DNA of 64,000 bases, from NCBI GenBank assembly GCA_946902985.2, contig OX336389.2:980342482-980406481 (forward strand), read 5' to 3'. Positions 1 through 11,009 of the stretch are shown here, in pieces (the stretch's first letter is position 1; each line of letters opens with the position of its first letter). This DNA comes from Meconema thalassinum (lineage: Eukaryota > Arthropoda > Insecta > Orthoptera > Tettigoniidae). The position numbers and the translations under genes are program-made. Under the pieces are notes generated by a model. It was not told the origin of the DNA. It was given only the letters and a program-made list of their open reading frames with translations, and searched no databases.

Positions 1-240
1 GCCAGGACTAGCCCAAAAGAAGCTAGAGTGAAGAAGAGACAAATATCTTTGCCGGAGGGCGAAGGGGAGCTACTAATGTGCCCACGCGTCGTCCGCCAGA
101 CGAAAGCTTAGTAATCTAGGGTTAAAGTGGGCATTCTTTGTTTTAATCCAACAAATGCAGACCATTCAGTGTTGCAAGAACACTTTCCAACCTTTCCAAA
201 TGAAGTTCAGACCTGTAATGTTCTTATAGGCTATTAGGAA
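1..240. other. Unassigned intron or repeat sequence at window edge
   Basis: A 36-codon reading frame is open from the left edge on the + strand and ends with TAG at 109-111. It is basic and matches nothing I recognise. It could be the tail of a repeat element. No splice donor fits, so I do not call it a host exon. Confidence 0.3.
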
Positions 241-1595
241 CATGTTGTTGTTTGAGTCTTCAGTCTTTTGACTGGTTTGATGCAGCAATCCATGCCTCCC
301 TGCCCTGAGCTAATCGTTTCATCTCTATATAGCTATCACACCTTACATCCAAAGCAATGTGTTTAACATAACTTATTCTAACCTTGGTCTACCCTTACAG
401 TTCGTGTCCTTGACCCTCGTCTTAATACCTCTTCATTTGTTACTCTATCTACCCATCTGATCTCCATCATTCTCCTGTAACGCTACATTTCAAACACTTT
501 TATTCTCCTCTCTTCTGCTGCGCCAACAGTTCAAGTTTCACTTCCATGGAGTGCCACGCTTTAGACAAAGGCTAACTTCCTAATACCTAAATCTATATTT
601 GATGTCAGCAAATTTCTTTTCTGTAGAAATGCTTTCCTTGCTTGAGCCAATGTACTTTTATATCCTGTTTGCTTCTTCCATCTCTGGTTATTTTGTTTCC
701 TAAGTAGGAGAAGTCTCCTACTTCCTTTAGATTTTCGCCTGACAACTTGATGTGAATAGGGGTTTCTGATTTCTTTCAACTGTATTCCAATATATTTGTT
801 TACATTTATCAATTTTCATCGTGAATTCTTTCCTCAAGACAGAATCCATACCATTTAAAAACTCATTCATATCCTCTGTTGAATCGGCTAAGAAGACAAT
901 GTGATCAGCTAATCTCAGAGTTGAAATTATTACTCCTGGAATCTTTACTCCCACTTTATTTATTTATTTATTTATTCTAATTTCCTTCATTGCTTGGTCA
1001 ATGTATAGATTGAAAAGTATGGGTGATAAGTTGCAGCCTTTCCTTACACTTTCCTGATTACCAGCTTCTCTGTCATGTCCTTTGGCGTGAATAACTGCCG
1101 TCTGGTATCTGTACTGATTGTAGATCACCCTCCTATCCATGTACTTGATTCCAATCCTTATCAAAATGTCAAACAACTTAACTCCAATCAACGTTATCAA
1201 AAGCCATTTCAAATGCTATGAATGTTCTCTTATCTTTCCTTTTTCTTCCTTGCAAGATCAGCCTATGACTTAGTACAGCTTCTGTTGTTCCTATGTTTCA
1301 CACAACTCGGTTTCTTTCTGTCTTTCCATCCTCTTGTAAATTATTCTAGTCAGGATCTTTAAAGCATGAGTGATGAAGCTGATGTACAGTAATCTTCACG
1401 TCTGTCAGCTCCTGCTTTCTTCGGTATAGGGAAAGCATTCTTCTTGAAATCGGAGGATACCTCACCTGGTACATGAGGGGGAGGAACAGCATTCCTCTGC
1501 AGGAACTTGCAGTGATCTTATCAAGATCATCCAAGAATGCTAAAGGCAATTGTTTTAGCAGTGCCATTTATAAAGACTATATATTGGGCCATATA
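241..1595 (-). mobile_element. LINE (non-LTR retrotransposon) fragment, degenerate
   Basis: On the minus strand, pieces of a reverse transcriptase appear in the expected order across several frames. First comes a region like 'PIPKKAGAD' near 1440-1400. Then 'FEMAFDNVD' near 1210, 'RKGCNLSPILFNLYID' near 1050-1010, and a 'LADHIVFLADS' block (a decayed FADD motif) near 920-880. The 3' end at about 241 carries a sequence related to the phrase 'gactgaagactcaaac', also found at 18345-18360, so both are copies of one family. Stops and frameshifts show it is dead. Clade is not resolved; RTE-like is my guess. Confidence 0.7.
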
Positions 1596-1597
1596 TA

Positions 1598-2423
1598 AGG
1601 TGCATTCAAAAAGAAACGAGCCGGAGGCTGTAATGTGCAAACCGGTGACGACATCGGCTAATCGTGGCGTATGTAACGAGGTGTGGTTCCGACCAGAGCG
1701 TGGAAGGTCACAGAGTGTCGCTAGAGGGCACGCGTGCACGTCACATGACGATACAAAGCGAGCAGCGGCATGTATCAATCGTCCAACGCTGCCAATCGCA
1801 TTGCAAACAGTGACATGGAGGCGTAAAACGAAGAGCAAAGAGGTGTGGTTCGGTTCCTGACAGCGGAAGGAGTAGGGGAACGGACATTCATCGCCGAATT
1901 TCACTAGTGTACGGCGAACACTGCATGTCCCTTGCAAGGGTCAAGGCTTGGCAGAAGCGCTTCAGGGAAGGACGGGTGTCGTTAGCCGATGATGCCCGGT
2001 CTTGGGCACCCCCCTGCATTACCTATGGCAACGTCCAGCTGGTTGATGCACTCATTACCCAGGACCGCCGAGTGACAGTGAACGCCATAGCCGCCGTGGT
2101 CAGATTGAGCGTCGGAAGTGTGCACACCATCATGAAGGAACGACTGCACTTGCGGAAAGTGTGTGCCCAATGGGTGCCCCACAGTCTTCAAACACACCAG
2201 GAAGCATGTCGACTGGCCTACTGTCTTGGTCTTGGTTGGACGATTGATGCATGCTGCTGCTCGCTTTGTATCGCACATGACGTGCACGCGTGCCCTCTAG
2301 CGACGGGCTGTGACCTTCCACGCTCTGGTCGGAACCACACCGCATTACACACGCCACGATTAGCCGATGTCGTCACAGGCTTGCGCATTTCAGCCTCCGG
2401 CTCATTACTTTTTGAACGCACCT
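1598..2423 (+). mobile_element. Non-autonomous mariner with about 190-bp inverted ends and HTH remnant
   Basis: The element starts AGGTGCATTC and ends GAACGCACCT, flanked by TA at 1596-1597 and 2424-2425, the Tc1/mariner target. Long inverted arms span 1598-1787 and 2235-2423, about 90 percent alike by eye. Between them lies only the N-terminal half of a mariner transposase: 'FLTAEGVG'-like sequence near 1853, then an open frame 1907-2220 with 'WQKRFREGRVSLADDARS', 'LITQDRRVTVNAIA' and 'SVGSVHTIM'. This is the paired helix-turn-helix DNA-binding part. No catalytic aspartates follow. Ordinary mariner ends are about 30 bp, so the long arms are unusual. Confidence 0.85.
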
Positions 2424-2439
2424 TATGTATTGGTTTACT

Positions 2440-3020
2440 ACATTAACTTTCTGATCTGGCCAAAGCATTGACATGGATGCTCAAGTGTCTAGATTATTCT
2501 TGAGAGATAGTAAAAGTTTCTCATGATCAAATTTATTTTGACCTTGAATGCAACCCCCAAATATCTAATAGTGTCATCTTGACCCATACTCGTCGAGAAT
2601 TCAGTTCCAAATACTGAAATCTAATTCATTGAAGTCCACAATTTTGCCGCCACTACTAGTTCTTGAACCGATGCCATCAACTTGCCCAAAATAACGATAT
2701 TGTCAGTAAATGCCACAACTGTTAGATTTTCAAGATTGCCTGTGTTTTCAAAACCATATTTCTCTGCCTCGTGGTTTTCATTTATTTATTTTTTCATCAA
2801 CTCTACTGATAGGTTAATGAAAATCGATGAAAATGAGGATCACTGCAAAATGCCATGACTGAAACTTTTTTTTCGTCAGAAATTTCCCCTGATAAGTGAA
2901 TTCTGCTGAAATTTGTTGTACTAAGATTTTAACCCTCTTGCAATGGGCAGGAGGAATGGATTTTGCATCGAGACAGTGGCCAACACTGTCAAATCGCTGA
3001 GCTATATAACTAGTTAACGT
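2440..3020 (-). mobile_element. Second, different LINE reverse-transcriptase remnant
   Basis: On the minus strand a weak reverse-transcriptase core can be followed: 'GILQCDPHFHRF' near 2860 (decayed GVLQGDPLSP), 'VVAFTDNIVILGK' near 2725-2690 (decayed AFADDIVIL) and 'YLGVAF' near 2570. The wording differs from the LINE at 241-1595, resembling R1/R2-like elements more. It is broken by stops and has no visible ends. Confidence 0.5.
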
Positions 3021-3796
3021 TTCCAAAAATAACACAACTATTGTAACTAAGCTAAATACAAACGACTAACCTAAGCTACCTAATAAAATTAGTATTCAGC
3101 ATAATTAATTTAAAATATTCATCATATATACACAGAAGATATGTAAAACTCTCTTAAGATCTGCAAATCACTAAGCATCTTCTAATGAATGTAGGCTTAG
3201 AGTTTTAAAAAAATATCTAGTATGTCCCCAAGCTGGTTTAGAGTGCACAGTGCCATCAATAACTAGGAACTGACATATGATACAGTTCTACATTTTCTCT
3301 ATTTGAAAAGTGAGATATTATGTTACTAGCATCTTATTGATCCTTTATAATGGCTAACTTGTCGGTGCTAATTATTTACAGTCGGTCCTGGTCTGCTGTT
3401 ACTATGTTACGATGTTTGGCTGTTGTTACCTTGAGTGTTTTATTAATGAGACCTGTTAGATCTAAACCGTTGTCGCATAAATGATAGAGAATTTGTTCAC
3501 AAACCCCATATAATGTTGGTGAGAAGTGTTTTAAGTGCATAAATAATTCATGTATTTATTTCAGGCACTATGAAGTTATTTGTTAATTCCCGCCCAATCT
3601 AATCGGGTACACTAGTCTTAAACGGCTAAAAAGCAATTCTATTATTAAAACTTTGTTCAGTATTTCAAATATTGTAGTAATTATTTTGTATAATCTCAAT
3701 TTCTTAGGAGTGTTTCTTGAATGATGTTATAGCTTTGAAAGTTTAGAGCTCCTCTATTATTTGTTAATTCCCAGAACTTTATATTATTGTTCACAG
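3021..3796. other. AT-rich intron, nothing recognised; ends in a 3' splice site
   Basis: No open frame, inverted repeat or known repeat was seen. The last bases form the acceptor 'ttgttcacag' for the exon at 3797. If a preceding exon lies outside the window, it must end in phase 1. Confidence 0.5.
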
Positions 3797-4053
3797 GTAA
3801 AGATGGTAAAGATGTGCCGGATATAAAAATGGAGCCAGACAAGTCGTCATCGTCGTCATCTTCTTCATCTGATTCTTCTGACCTTGAAGGGGAACATAGC
3901 AAACCAGCTATGGAACGCAAAGTATCTAACCTAAGACGTAACATTCGTGAAGTTATGAATGAAAGTCAGCTAGATGAGGAGACTCTAGCTGCACAACGGC
4001 AAGAAATGGAACGCTTGCGTCGTGTGCAAGAACAACAAAGAATAATTCGTGAG
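3797..4053 (+). CDS. ARIP4-like exon: acidic/Ser-rich stretch and coiled coil
   Basis: The exon encodes about 85 residues. It begins with a basic-acidic segment containing 'PDIKMEPDKS', where IKME fits the SUMO-acceptor consensus (hydrophobic-K-x-E). A run of nine serines and an acidic stretch follow. The second half, from 'RRNIREVMNESQL' to 'QQRIIREV', is a charged helix likely to form a coiled coil. It resembles the N-terminal 'RRNIRKMLREDQL...AAQQEEMERRKRLEQQ' type segment of vertebrate ARIP4. The acceptor AG is at 3795-3796 and the donor is GAG|gtaaga. The reading frame enters in phase 1 and leaves in phase 0. An antisense frame over 3696-3944 is only a shadow. Confidence 0.85.
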
Positions 4054-4398
4054 GTAAGAGGAAAATGCTTCTCTTTGGGGTATGGTGTATCTTAATCAGG
4101 TATAGACTATTGATGATTGTTAAAGCCTGTATGATAAAATCCAAACAAAACTATTTTATGGGTTTGGGGCTGCTGTTATGGAGGGTGACCCTTTAAAGTA
4201 AGAAAAATGTCATAGTGGTTGCTTCTTTCCTTGATGGCCTCTTTGCATTTCAAGCAAAGATTGGCAATCTACAGCTGGATTTTACAAGCAGCTGATGGTT
4301 CATAAGTGATGATTTCAGTGAAGCTGCTAGATATATTTTTTCTGGAATTGCTTTCTGGGCTATTGGCTTGACTTTGTTCCTGATGCTATCTGCGGAAC
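4054..4398. other. Intron sequence, nothing recognised
   Basis: Apart from the 5' splice site at 4054 (gtaaga) I see no element ends or coding similarity before the minisatellite begins near 4399. Confidence 0.5.
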
Positions 4399-5046
4399 AT
4401 GAAGCAGCTCTCCCTTTCTGTGGAATATGGGGCAGCGATCAAAGTCCTCGCCTTTCAACATGATGTGCACCTTGCATCCTGATGTGTGCATTCCTGTGGA
4501 AAATGGGAGAGCAGTCAAGGCCCTCCCCTTGCATCCTGATGTGTACCTTCCTGTGGAATATGGGAGAGCATTCAAGGTCGTCCCCTCTCATCCTGTTGTG
4601 TACATTTGTGTGGAAAATGGGAGAGCAGTCAAGGTCCTCCCCTTGCATCCTGATGTGTACATTCCTGTGGAAAATGGGTGGGGGCAGTTAAGGTCCCCCC
4701 TTGCATCCTGATGTGTACCTTCCTGTGGGATATGGGAGAGCAGTCAAGGCCCTGTTTTGTAAATCCTGAGGAAATTGGGGGTGGGCAGTCAAAGTCCTCC
4801 CATTCCATCCTCTTGTATACCTTCCTGTGGAGCAGTCTAAGGTCCTCCCCTTGCATCCTGTTGTATACCTTCCTGTGGATTGTGTGGGAGCAGTGAAGGT
4901 CCTCCCCTTGCATCCCATCGTGGACTTTCCTGAGAATTATGGAGGAGTAATCAAGATTCTTCCCTCACATCACATTGTGTACTTTCATGTGAACTGTAGG
5001 GGAGCAGTCAAGGTCCTCCCCTTGCATCCCCAAATCCTACCTGAAT
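4399..5046. repeat. Degenerate minisatellite, about 58-bp unit, about 11 copies
   Basis: Successive blocks repeat the pattern 'ttgcatcctgatgtgtacc' then 'ttcctgtggaatatgggaga' then 'gcagtcaaggtcctcccc', a period of about 57-58 bp. The best copies lie at 4465-4735. Copies decay to the right but remain visible to about 5030, with a stray part at 5205-5260. The period is not a multiple of three and stop codons are rare, so several overlapping frames stay open on both strands. None is a convincing gene. Confidence 0.85.
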
Positions 5047-5200
5047 TACAAATACACACTAGTACAGACATCACTCTTAACACAAGTTATCAGACATAGT
5101 CTACACACACACACACATACACACACACACACACGCGTACAGGGGGCTTCATGACCACGATGTCGCCAAGTCACTAATGAATCAACAACAAGAACGGAAC
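5034..5200 (+). mobile_element. SINE family A, 3' part, with (CA)n stretch
   Basis: The phrases 'ttacaaatacacactag', 'acacaagttatcagacat' and 'catgaccacgatgtcg' match the tail of the SINE copies at 6829 and 11010. A CA/CG microsatellite sits at 5102-5137. The tRNA-like head is missing. Confidence 0.65.
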
Positions 5201-5289
5201 ATGGAGCAGCAGCTTTCAAGGTCCTCCCGTTCATCCTGTTAGTAACCTTCTTAGGGAACATGGAGCCTACATGCCAAACTTTAGGAGCA

Positions 5290-6387
5290 GCATTTCTCTG
5301 GAAGTTGTTTAAAAAGAACAATCAAAACTGTTGTTTTTAGGCTGTTCACATGGTCTGAAATTCCTGGCTGGTTGCATCACCAAACATGTAGATATGCTTG
5401 AATGAGTATCGATTGGAGATATTATTTGTTCATTCATGGCAACAACAACAATATTGAATTATTTGCTGGAATATTCGAATTTGAAGTTTTTGTTGAGATT
5501 TTTCAGATATAAGATGGAGGTAAGGACATCTATGCCCATATCTGAAAGGATAGTGCATCACTTTTCCATGCTTGTGCAGTGGCGAGTTCAATCCCAGAAT
5601 CTGTGTGTTTATTTACTTCATTTACACTCTACTTTTGCAAGAAAGGAGTTTAATTTTTATCATTTGTGTGTATTTCCATTCACTTATTAATTAATTAATT
5701 AATTAATTTTGCATAGGGATGTGAAGGTAGGCATGCTAGAACCACACATTCTTGATCCATCTTGACAGTATCAATTGGATTTTTCTCTACTTTTCCAGAA
5801 AGGAATGGAATTTATGGAAGTGAAGGTAGGCATGCTGAAACCACACATTTGTGATCCATCTTGACGGTATCACTTGAATTTTGCAAAAATAAAAAACATT
5901 AGGATCCACCTGGTCAATGCATTGGTACAAATTTGTATAACCAATGTACTGACTGGGTGGACTATAATTTAATTTTATAATAAAACAATAAATTTCAAGT
6001 AGGAAAATGTTAGCAATTCATCATAAAAATTATTGTAAAACTAATAGTTTTTTTCTTCCTTTCAGTCCTTCATTGACTACTGATCATATGCACAATATTC
6101 ATGGGAAGTAGTTATAAATCAGAGTCATCTTACCACTAAAAAGTAAGCTATTTATTCCGTGAAGAAAATTTCTCATCCGAGACAAAGCTGCCAACATAGA
6201 TATTTACCTTCCTAACCATCGTAAAATCACGTTCCAATTGCATAACGTTAGGTCAATTATAGGTGGCATGATCTGCCAATCATATGCAATAATATGTAGT
6301 AGATAGAATAAGCAGTGTAAATGAAGTGAAAATGTATCGACACTTTTCAATTGGCGTTGCATTATAGATTATTGTGTGTTATCTGGC
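5290..6387. other. Intron sequence with an imperfect duplication and an (ATTA)n tract
   Basis: Two related segments near 5717-5775 and 5820-5880 share 'gaaggtaggcatgct' and 'atccatcttgac', an imperfect duplication of about 105 bp spacing. An (ATTA)n tract lies at 5684-5707. No coding sequence is supported. Confidence 0.5.
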
Positions 6388-6389
6388 TA

Positions 6390-6566
6390 TAGTGCGGGAC
6401 ACAGCATTGCAGGCTTCAAGGTCACACTTAGTCGGTGCGGTGTTGTCCTGTATGTTCTCGAATCCAGCACGCGACTGAAGGTACGGTGCATTAGCATGGC
6501 AACACCGCCGGGTGCCAAGCGGAGGACCGGTTGACCTTCAGGCCTGCAATGCTGTGTCCCGCTCTA
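6390..6566. mobile_element. Small TIR element (MITE), about 177 bp
   Basis: Inverted arms of about 38 bp: the left 'tagtgcgggacacagcattg' from 6390 pairs with the right ending 'caatgctgtgtcccgctcta'. Both continue inward with 'caggc(c/t)t..aaggtca'. TA duplicates flank it at 6388-6389 and 6567-6568, suggesting a Tc1/mariner-type target. There is no coding capacity. Confidence 0.75.
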
Positions 6567-6828
6567 TAACAGATGTAGATTGGCCAACCCGGAATTACAT
6601 CACAGCAACAGACCATGATCAGCTGATGCTGCCATTTTTCAAGTTACATTATAAGTGCCAGTTTCAGTGTCTGCAAGTGATTTGCAAACATTGTGACTTT
6701 GAAACATGTGTGGCAACAATGAATACAACCCTTATTCTACCCATCAGTAAGAAACTATACCATAAATCATATATGTATGTTGTGATGGGGGGGGGGGTAA
6801 GGTTACATTGTTAGTAAGTTATTTGAGG

Positions 6829-7173
6829 TGAGACCACCTCATGGTGTAGTGCCTAGCATTCTTGACTGTTGCCCCAGAGATCCAGGTTTGATTCCCGGCT
6901 CTGCCAAGAAAATTAATTCTGGTCCGAGGGCTGAAACTGGGTACACTCAACCTCGTGAGGCGAAACTGAGAAGAGGTAGGTTCGATTCCATCTCAGGCAT
7001 CCTAGAAGAGGTTTTTCATGGTTTCCCATTTCTACTCGAGACAAATGCTGGGATGGTTCCTAACTTAAGGCCACGTCCACCTCGTCCCAATCGTAGCCTC
7101 AGTTATAAATACACACACTACTATAGATACCACAATAATACAGGTTATCAGACAATTCCTACACACACCCAAG
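6829..7173 (+). mobile_element. SINE family A, nearly full length
   Basis: A tRNA-derived head begins 'gaccacctcatggtgtagtg' (A-box region), followed by a B box 'ggtttgattcc' near 6888. The SINE body and tail follow ('taaatacacacactactata', 'acaggttatcagacaat'). The tail continues after an inserted element at 7176-7899, where 'catggggctaaat' resumes at 7902. Other copies in the window: 11010, 21165, 21648, 61081 and minus-strand 53390. Confidence 0.8.
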
Positions 7174-7175
7174 TA

Positions 7176-7899
7176 CTATCGCGTGCATAAATAACGGGCC
7201 GCCTTTCCGTGCGGGAGTTGAGTTTTCGAGCCATCAGGTTGCCATCACTTGGTGTGTTCTCGGGAGGGGAATGCTCAGAGCCGTGATTGGACAGCTGTCC
7301 TTGTAGGCAAGGGGGGAGAGGAAGGGGGTGTGTGGTATCACCAGTTAATTACAAGAGGCTGTCAGTGGCTCAGTAACACGACAGCGAACTCGATTTTGAG
7401 GTCCGTGACCTTTAATATGAACGACCGTTTGGCGAGGAGGAGGCAGATGGTTGGGCTCTATGAAGCTGGCTGGCGTCGGAATAACAGAAATATAATTAGT
7501 TTAGGACGTTTGCGATTTCTTCTTTTTTTCCTTATTAAACTGCGTTTAGTCCGTAACTGTGAAAACTCTATTCTCAAAAGAATTCACACACAGTAAAACT
7601 CAACAGTGCATTTCTAAAGAGATTGAACAATTAATGGGTAACTTGGCATTTCAATTTAGATTTATTAAAACTGTCTCGTTATCTGTAACAATCTTCCAAG
7701 CGCGAAACTAAAGAAAATCAAAGTTGGCGCTGCGCTCCTCGAACTGTCGCCCTCCTCTCCCTCCCTGCCTACAAGGACAGGTATCCAACCACGGCTCTGA
7801 GCCTTCCCCTCCCGAGAACACCCCAAGTGATGGCAACCGGATAGCTCGAAAACTCAACTCCCGCTCGGCAAGGCGGCCCGTTATTTATGCACGCGATAG
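7176..7899 (+). mobile_element. Non-autonomous Tc1-like element with about 155-bp inverted ends
   Basis: It starts CTATCGCGTGCATAAATAAC and ends with the inverse, flanked by TA at 7174-7175 and 7900-7901. It has split a SINE tail exactly at its TA. The arms run about 7176-7335 and 7735-7899. Between them a short frame at 7418-7490 encodes 'MNDRLARRRQMVGLYEAGW', the first helix region of a Tc1-like transposase DNA-binding domain. Nothing catalytic remains. The layout repeats that of the element at 1598-2423. Confidence 0.85.
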
Positions 7900-8726
7900 T
7901 ACATGGGGCTAAATTACCTGGATATTGCAAAGCCCCTAAATGAATTAACAATAGCAACATATTTTAGAATGTGCGGGCTCAGGGTTAGGTAAGTTACTTC
8001 GTAAAAGTAAAAAGTAACTACATTATAGTTACAATTGTAAAGTAATGCATCGTTACTTTTCCATAACTTTTGTAAAAAATAGTCACTTAATAATCCTTTC
8101 CCTACTCTTATAATTTGCTTGATTTGAACAGAATCGTGAATGCCAGTGATATGGATACAAAATGAACTGTCAGTGGATAAATCATATTTAATATATAATA
8201 AATTATTATTGCAACAGTTCCATCTCTGTAGATTTAAGACTCGTATATGAATTCCTTAGGGACACAATTGTTAAACCCTGATTTTTCTCGGCAACCCACG
8301 ATCACTTCTTTCTCAAATCTTTGTCTAACCTTATCCTAATGAGAACCAAGAGGAGGTCAGAGGTCACCTGTGTCCAGGCGCCCAGACATATCTCTGATCC
8401 AGAAAGAATATTCTCATCTTATCCCATGAAGTGGCAGTGCGATTCTTGTATATTATGTAGATTTGAATTTCATCGCATAGGTTCATCTTGAATCAAGCTA
8501 TGTTGTGGTAGAGAAAGATGCTTCTGTGTGGCTTTCAGAATCTTGGTGAATTTTGAGTAGTGTTTGAAACTCCCAATTAGTTTTCTGCCTGACGAAATGA
8601 TACCTTGAATATTTTTTGAAGGGAAATGTCCATGCTTCAAACCAAGTTGGAATGTATGAGCTAGACACTACAGATGGGTAAAGTTTCCTTACGTCACAGC
8701 ATTTACAACATTGCGACCATTATCAT

Positions 8727-9249
8727 CTTGAGCAGTAGCGGTCGGGTCTGCTTGGAACATAAGCCTCTCCCATCGTTCCCTGTCCATCCACCTTCTCTCG
8801 TCTTTCACTGTGTCCCAGCACACTCCTCCTTCCTCCACACTCTTCTTAACTCCTTTAGTCCATCTGTCCCTGGGTCTTCCCCTTCGCCTCCTTCCCTTTA
8901 TTCCCATTCCAAACTTCTTCTTCGATATCCTCTCCTCTCGCATCCTCCTCGCATGTCCATACCATTGTAGCCTAGACCGCTCTATTCTATTTTACAATGG
9001 TTCCTCTCTTACCATCTCTCTTACTCTCTCATTCCTTACTCTGTCCATTCTTGTTACTCCTACCCTACTCCTCTGGAACTTCATCTCCACTGCTCGTATT
9101 TTACTCTTGTCCCTTTCCTTCTGAACCATACGTCAAAATTGGCACAAAGTTGGTCTTGTAGATGAGTCCTTTACATTTTTGTGGTACATCTTTATTCCAT
9201 ATCATCCCCCTAACACTCTTGAAAAATCCATCTGCGCACCTTCCCCTTA
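8727..9249 (-). mobile_element. LINE 3' fragment, (GAT)-tail family
   Basis: The minus strand encodes the C-terminal end of the same LINE polyprotein seen at 25469-26902 and 62374-63077, including 'WYGHARRMREERISKKKFG' and 'GRRRRGRPRDRW'. The 3' end lies by 'catcttgagcagtagc'. A possible 8-bp target duplication 'attatcat' lies at 8719-8726 and 9250-9257. It interrupts the hAT remnant. Confidence 0.7.
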
Positions 9250-9257
9250 ATTATCAT

Positions 9258-10000
9258 GAATCCCGGTCGTTAATTTATCAAATATACCCCAAAGCTTCTA
9301 AAGTTTTCTTAAAAAAATTTGCAATATTTTCTCCTGTGTAGCTCACTTCTTGAAATGGTATCACTTCAACAATGCAAATATGTTTAAGATTATAGTCCAG
9401 ATCCACAAATGAATGGTGACAGTTAAATAATCGTACAGGCTGTTGATGACCACATATCCGTCATAGCTACGTTATTTTTTAGCTTTTTTAAAATCTTCTT
9501 TCTACTTCTTCATACAGTTCTGGAATAATTTGATAGGATAAGTGCTTACGAGCAGACATAGCATATCTAAGTACAAGGTGCTTAATCAATTCATTAAGTC
9601 CTTCATCCTCAACAATGCTAAAAGGTTGGTTATCTTTGTGTACCATTGTTGCAAATGTTCTGGTGATTATCTTCGACTATCACCTGTTTTAAATGCAGAT
9701 TTATTGTCCATAAATGATTTAAGTGTAGGTTGAGAGAATGATGATGTCGATGCCTTCGATGATGAGGATGACTGAAAGAAGAGTCACCCGCTCATCTATT
9801 GTTACTTCAGAAGTTAAATTTCCACTTTCACAGAATTTTTTATTGACAGGTTCTGAAAAAGCAATTTTATGCACTGATGTGACATGCTTTATTAGTTTAT
9901 TACTGTTGTGAGTTTTTGCACCACACAAAAAACTCTTTTTACAAATGTGGCAAATGGCACAATTATCACAATGAGGGTCTGTTTGAAAATAGCTCCACAC
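9258..10000 (-). pseudogene. hAT (zf-BED) transposase, N-terminal half, broken
   Basis: The minus strand starts with a BED-type zinc finger: 'YFQTDPHCDNCAICHICKKS', then 'NSNKLIKHVTSVHK', with the expected C..C..H..H spacing. Further down, through frame changes, come 'DEGLNELIKHLVLRYAMSAR' and 'IPELYEEVERRF' at about 9640-9500. Then 'AMT.DMWSS', 'DLDYNLKHICIVEVIPFQEV' and 'YTGENIANFFKKTLEALGIF' run down to about 9300. These are typical of hAT transposases up to the first part of the catalytic core. The remaining catalytic part and dimerisation domain are missing; the LINE at 8727-9249 lies exactly there. Confidence 0.75.
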
Positions 10001-10112
10001 TTAACTCTTAATGAATGAATAAAAGAAAAACATAATCAATAATATTGGTATTGATGGTATTGATTCAATTTATATCTTACCACAAAACACTGTCTATTTT
10101 CACATGGAGGTA

Positions 10113-10572
10113 GCTTATTCATCGCACACCCAAGCATCTAATTACCTCACTACAAGCCATAAATGGCCAAGTGATATGTAACTACCTACTTGCAATGTTA
10201 TTTACTTATTTTATAAACATACAAAAATAGATTGGCTGTGATTATATAATATAATCCTGTGACATGCTTTTTGCCAGAAGAAGCTCGAATTTGATTAAGT
10301 CAAATATTTCTTATAGGTGGAGTTTCATTTTTTCCACAACATGACGAGAGCAATTTCTACTCTTAGAAAATTGTACTGAAGCACATCCTAGAAAATCCAA
10401 CTCAACATGCAATTATTCACGTTCTATAGGGCTAGTATGTGACTTCAAAAGGAAACCTAAGCTCAGACATCCTGTCTCCAACTTTTGTGGTAGGTCGGAA
10501 ATATTTCTAGAGACGGAACCATTTATGGCTTGTAGTGAGGTAATTGGATGCTCGGGAGTGCGATGAATAAGC
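10113..10572. mobile_element. Inverted-repeat element, 54-bp arms
   Basis: Arm 10113-10166 ('gcttattcatcgcacacc'... 'ataaatgg') is the inverse of arm 10519-10572 ('ccatttatggcttgtagtga'...'gaataagc') with few mismatches. The interior has no frame. No clear target duplication was found, so it could be a MITE or a simple inverted duplication. Confidence 0.6.
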
Positions 10573-11009
10573 AGGAATTGCAAAAGCGGTTCTTCCTGAT
10601 CATACCTCAGTCTTCATTTCTACTGCTTACGCATCGATCACATAAAGGGCAATATTAATACTATTCATGTTATAGTCAACATCTTGCTATAAGCATACTG
10701 TTACTGCAAATTTTTATTGTTACTCTACGTGAGATTTTGAGCTTCAAGACAGACTTGAAGATATGCTACATGCAGCAGTAATACTGTATTATTTAAAAAT
10801 GAAAATTGCAGAATTACCTAAGTAGCGAACGATACTTTAGAAATCTTGCTATGTCAATGCCATGTAAGTATCCAAAGTATGGAGGACCTTCTCGATATAG
10901 AACCTAGAAGATACTTGTAGTTTCTAGTTTACAAATAGAACCAAGTAATTCCCTGTGTTTATACCAAACTGATGCTAGGGATGTGATATGAATGATTAAG
11001 GAATAATAG
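10573..11009. other. Intron sequence, nothing recognised
   Basis: No coding similarity, inverted ends or repeats seen. Confidence 0.45.

Larger units (their letters stand above)
7980..10030 (-). mobile_element. hAT element remnant (CAGGGTT family)
   Basis: The end at 7980 reads CAGGGTTAGGTAAGTTA followed by many 'gttac' and 'gtaac' words. It matches the start of the element at 54065-55397, including the downstream phrase '..ttgatttgaacagaatcg'. The minus strand carries a hAT transposase remnant at 9258-10000. A LINE fragment is inserted at about 8727-9249. The second terminus could not be found, so the right boundary is approximate. Confidence 0.65.

Noticed and set aside
3696..3944. Minus-strand frame with an acidic stretch
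   Set aside because: Shadow of the serine-codon run in the + strand exon.
4360..5099. Eight overlapping frames suggesting a repetitive secreted protein
   Set aside because: All come from the 58-bp minisatellite. The period does not keep frame, so no single protein repeats consistently.
8810..9124. Leucine/serine-rich + strand frames that look like membrane proteins (also 18557, 25527, 25959, 40058, 40916)
   Set aside because: They are antisense shadows of LINE reverse-transcriptase copies.
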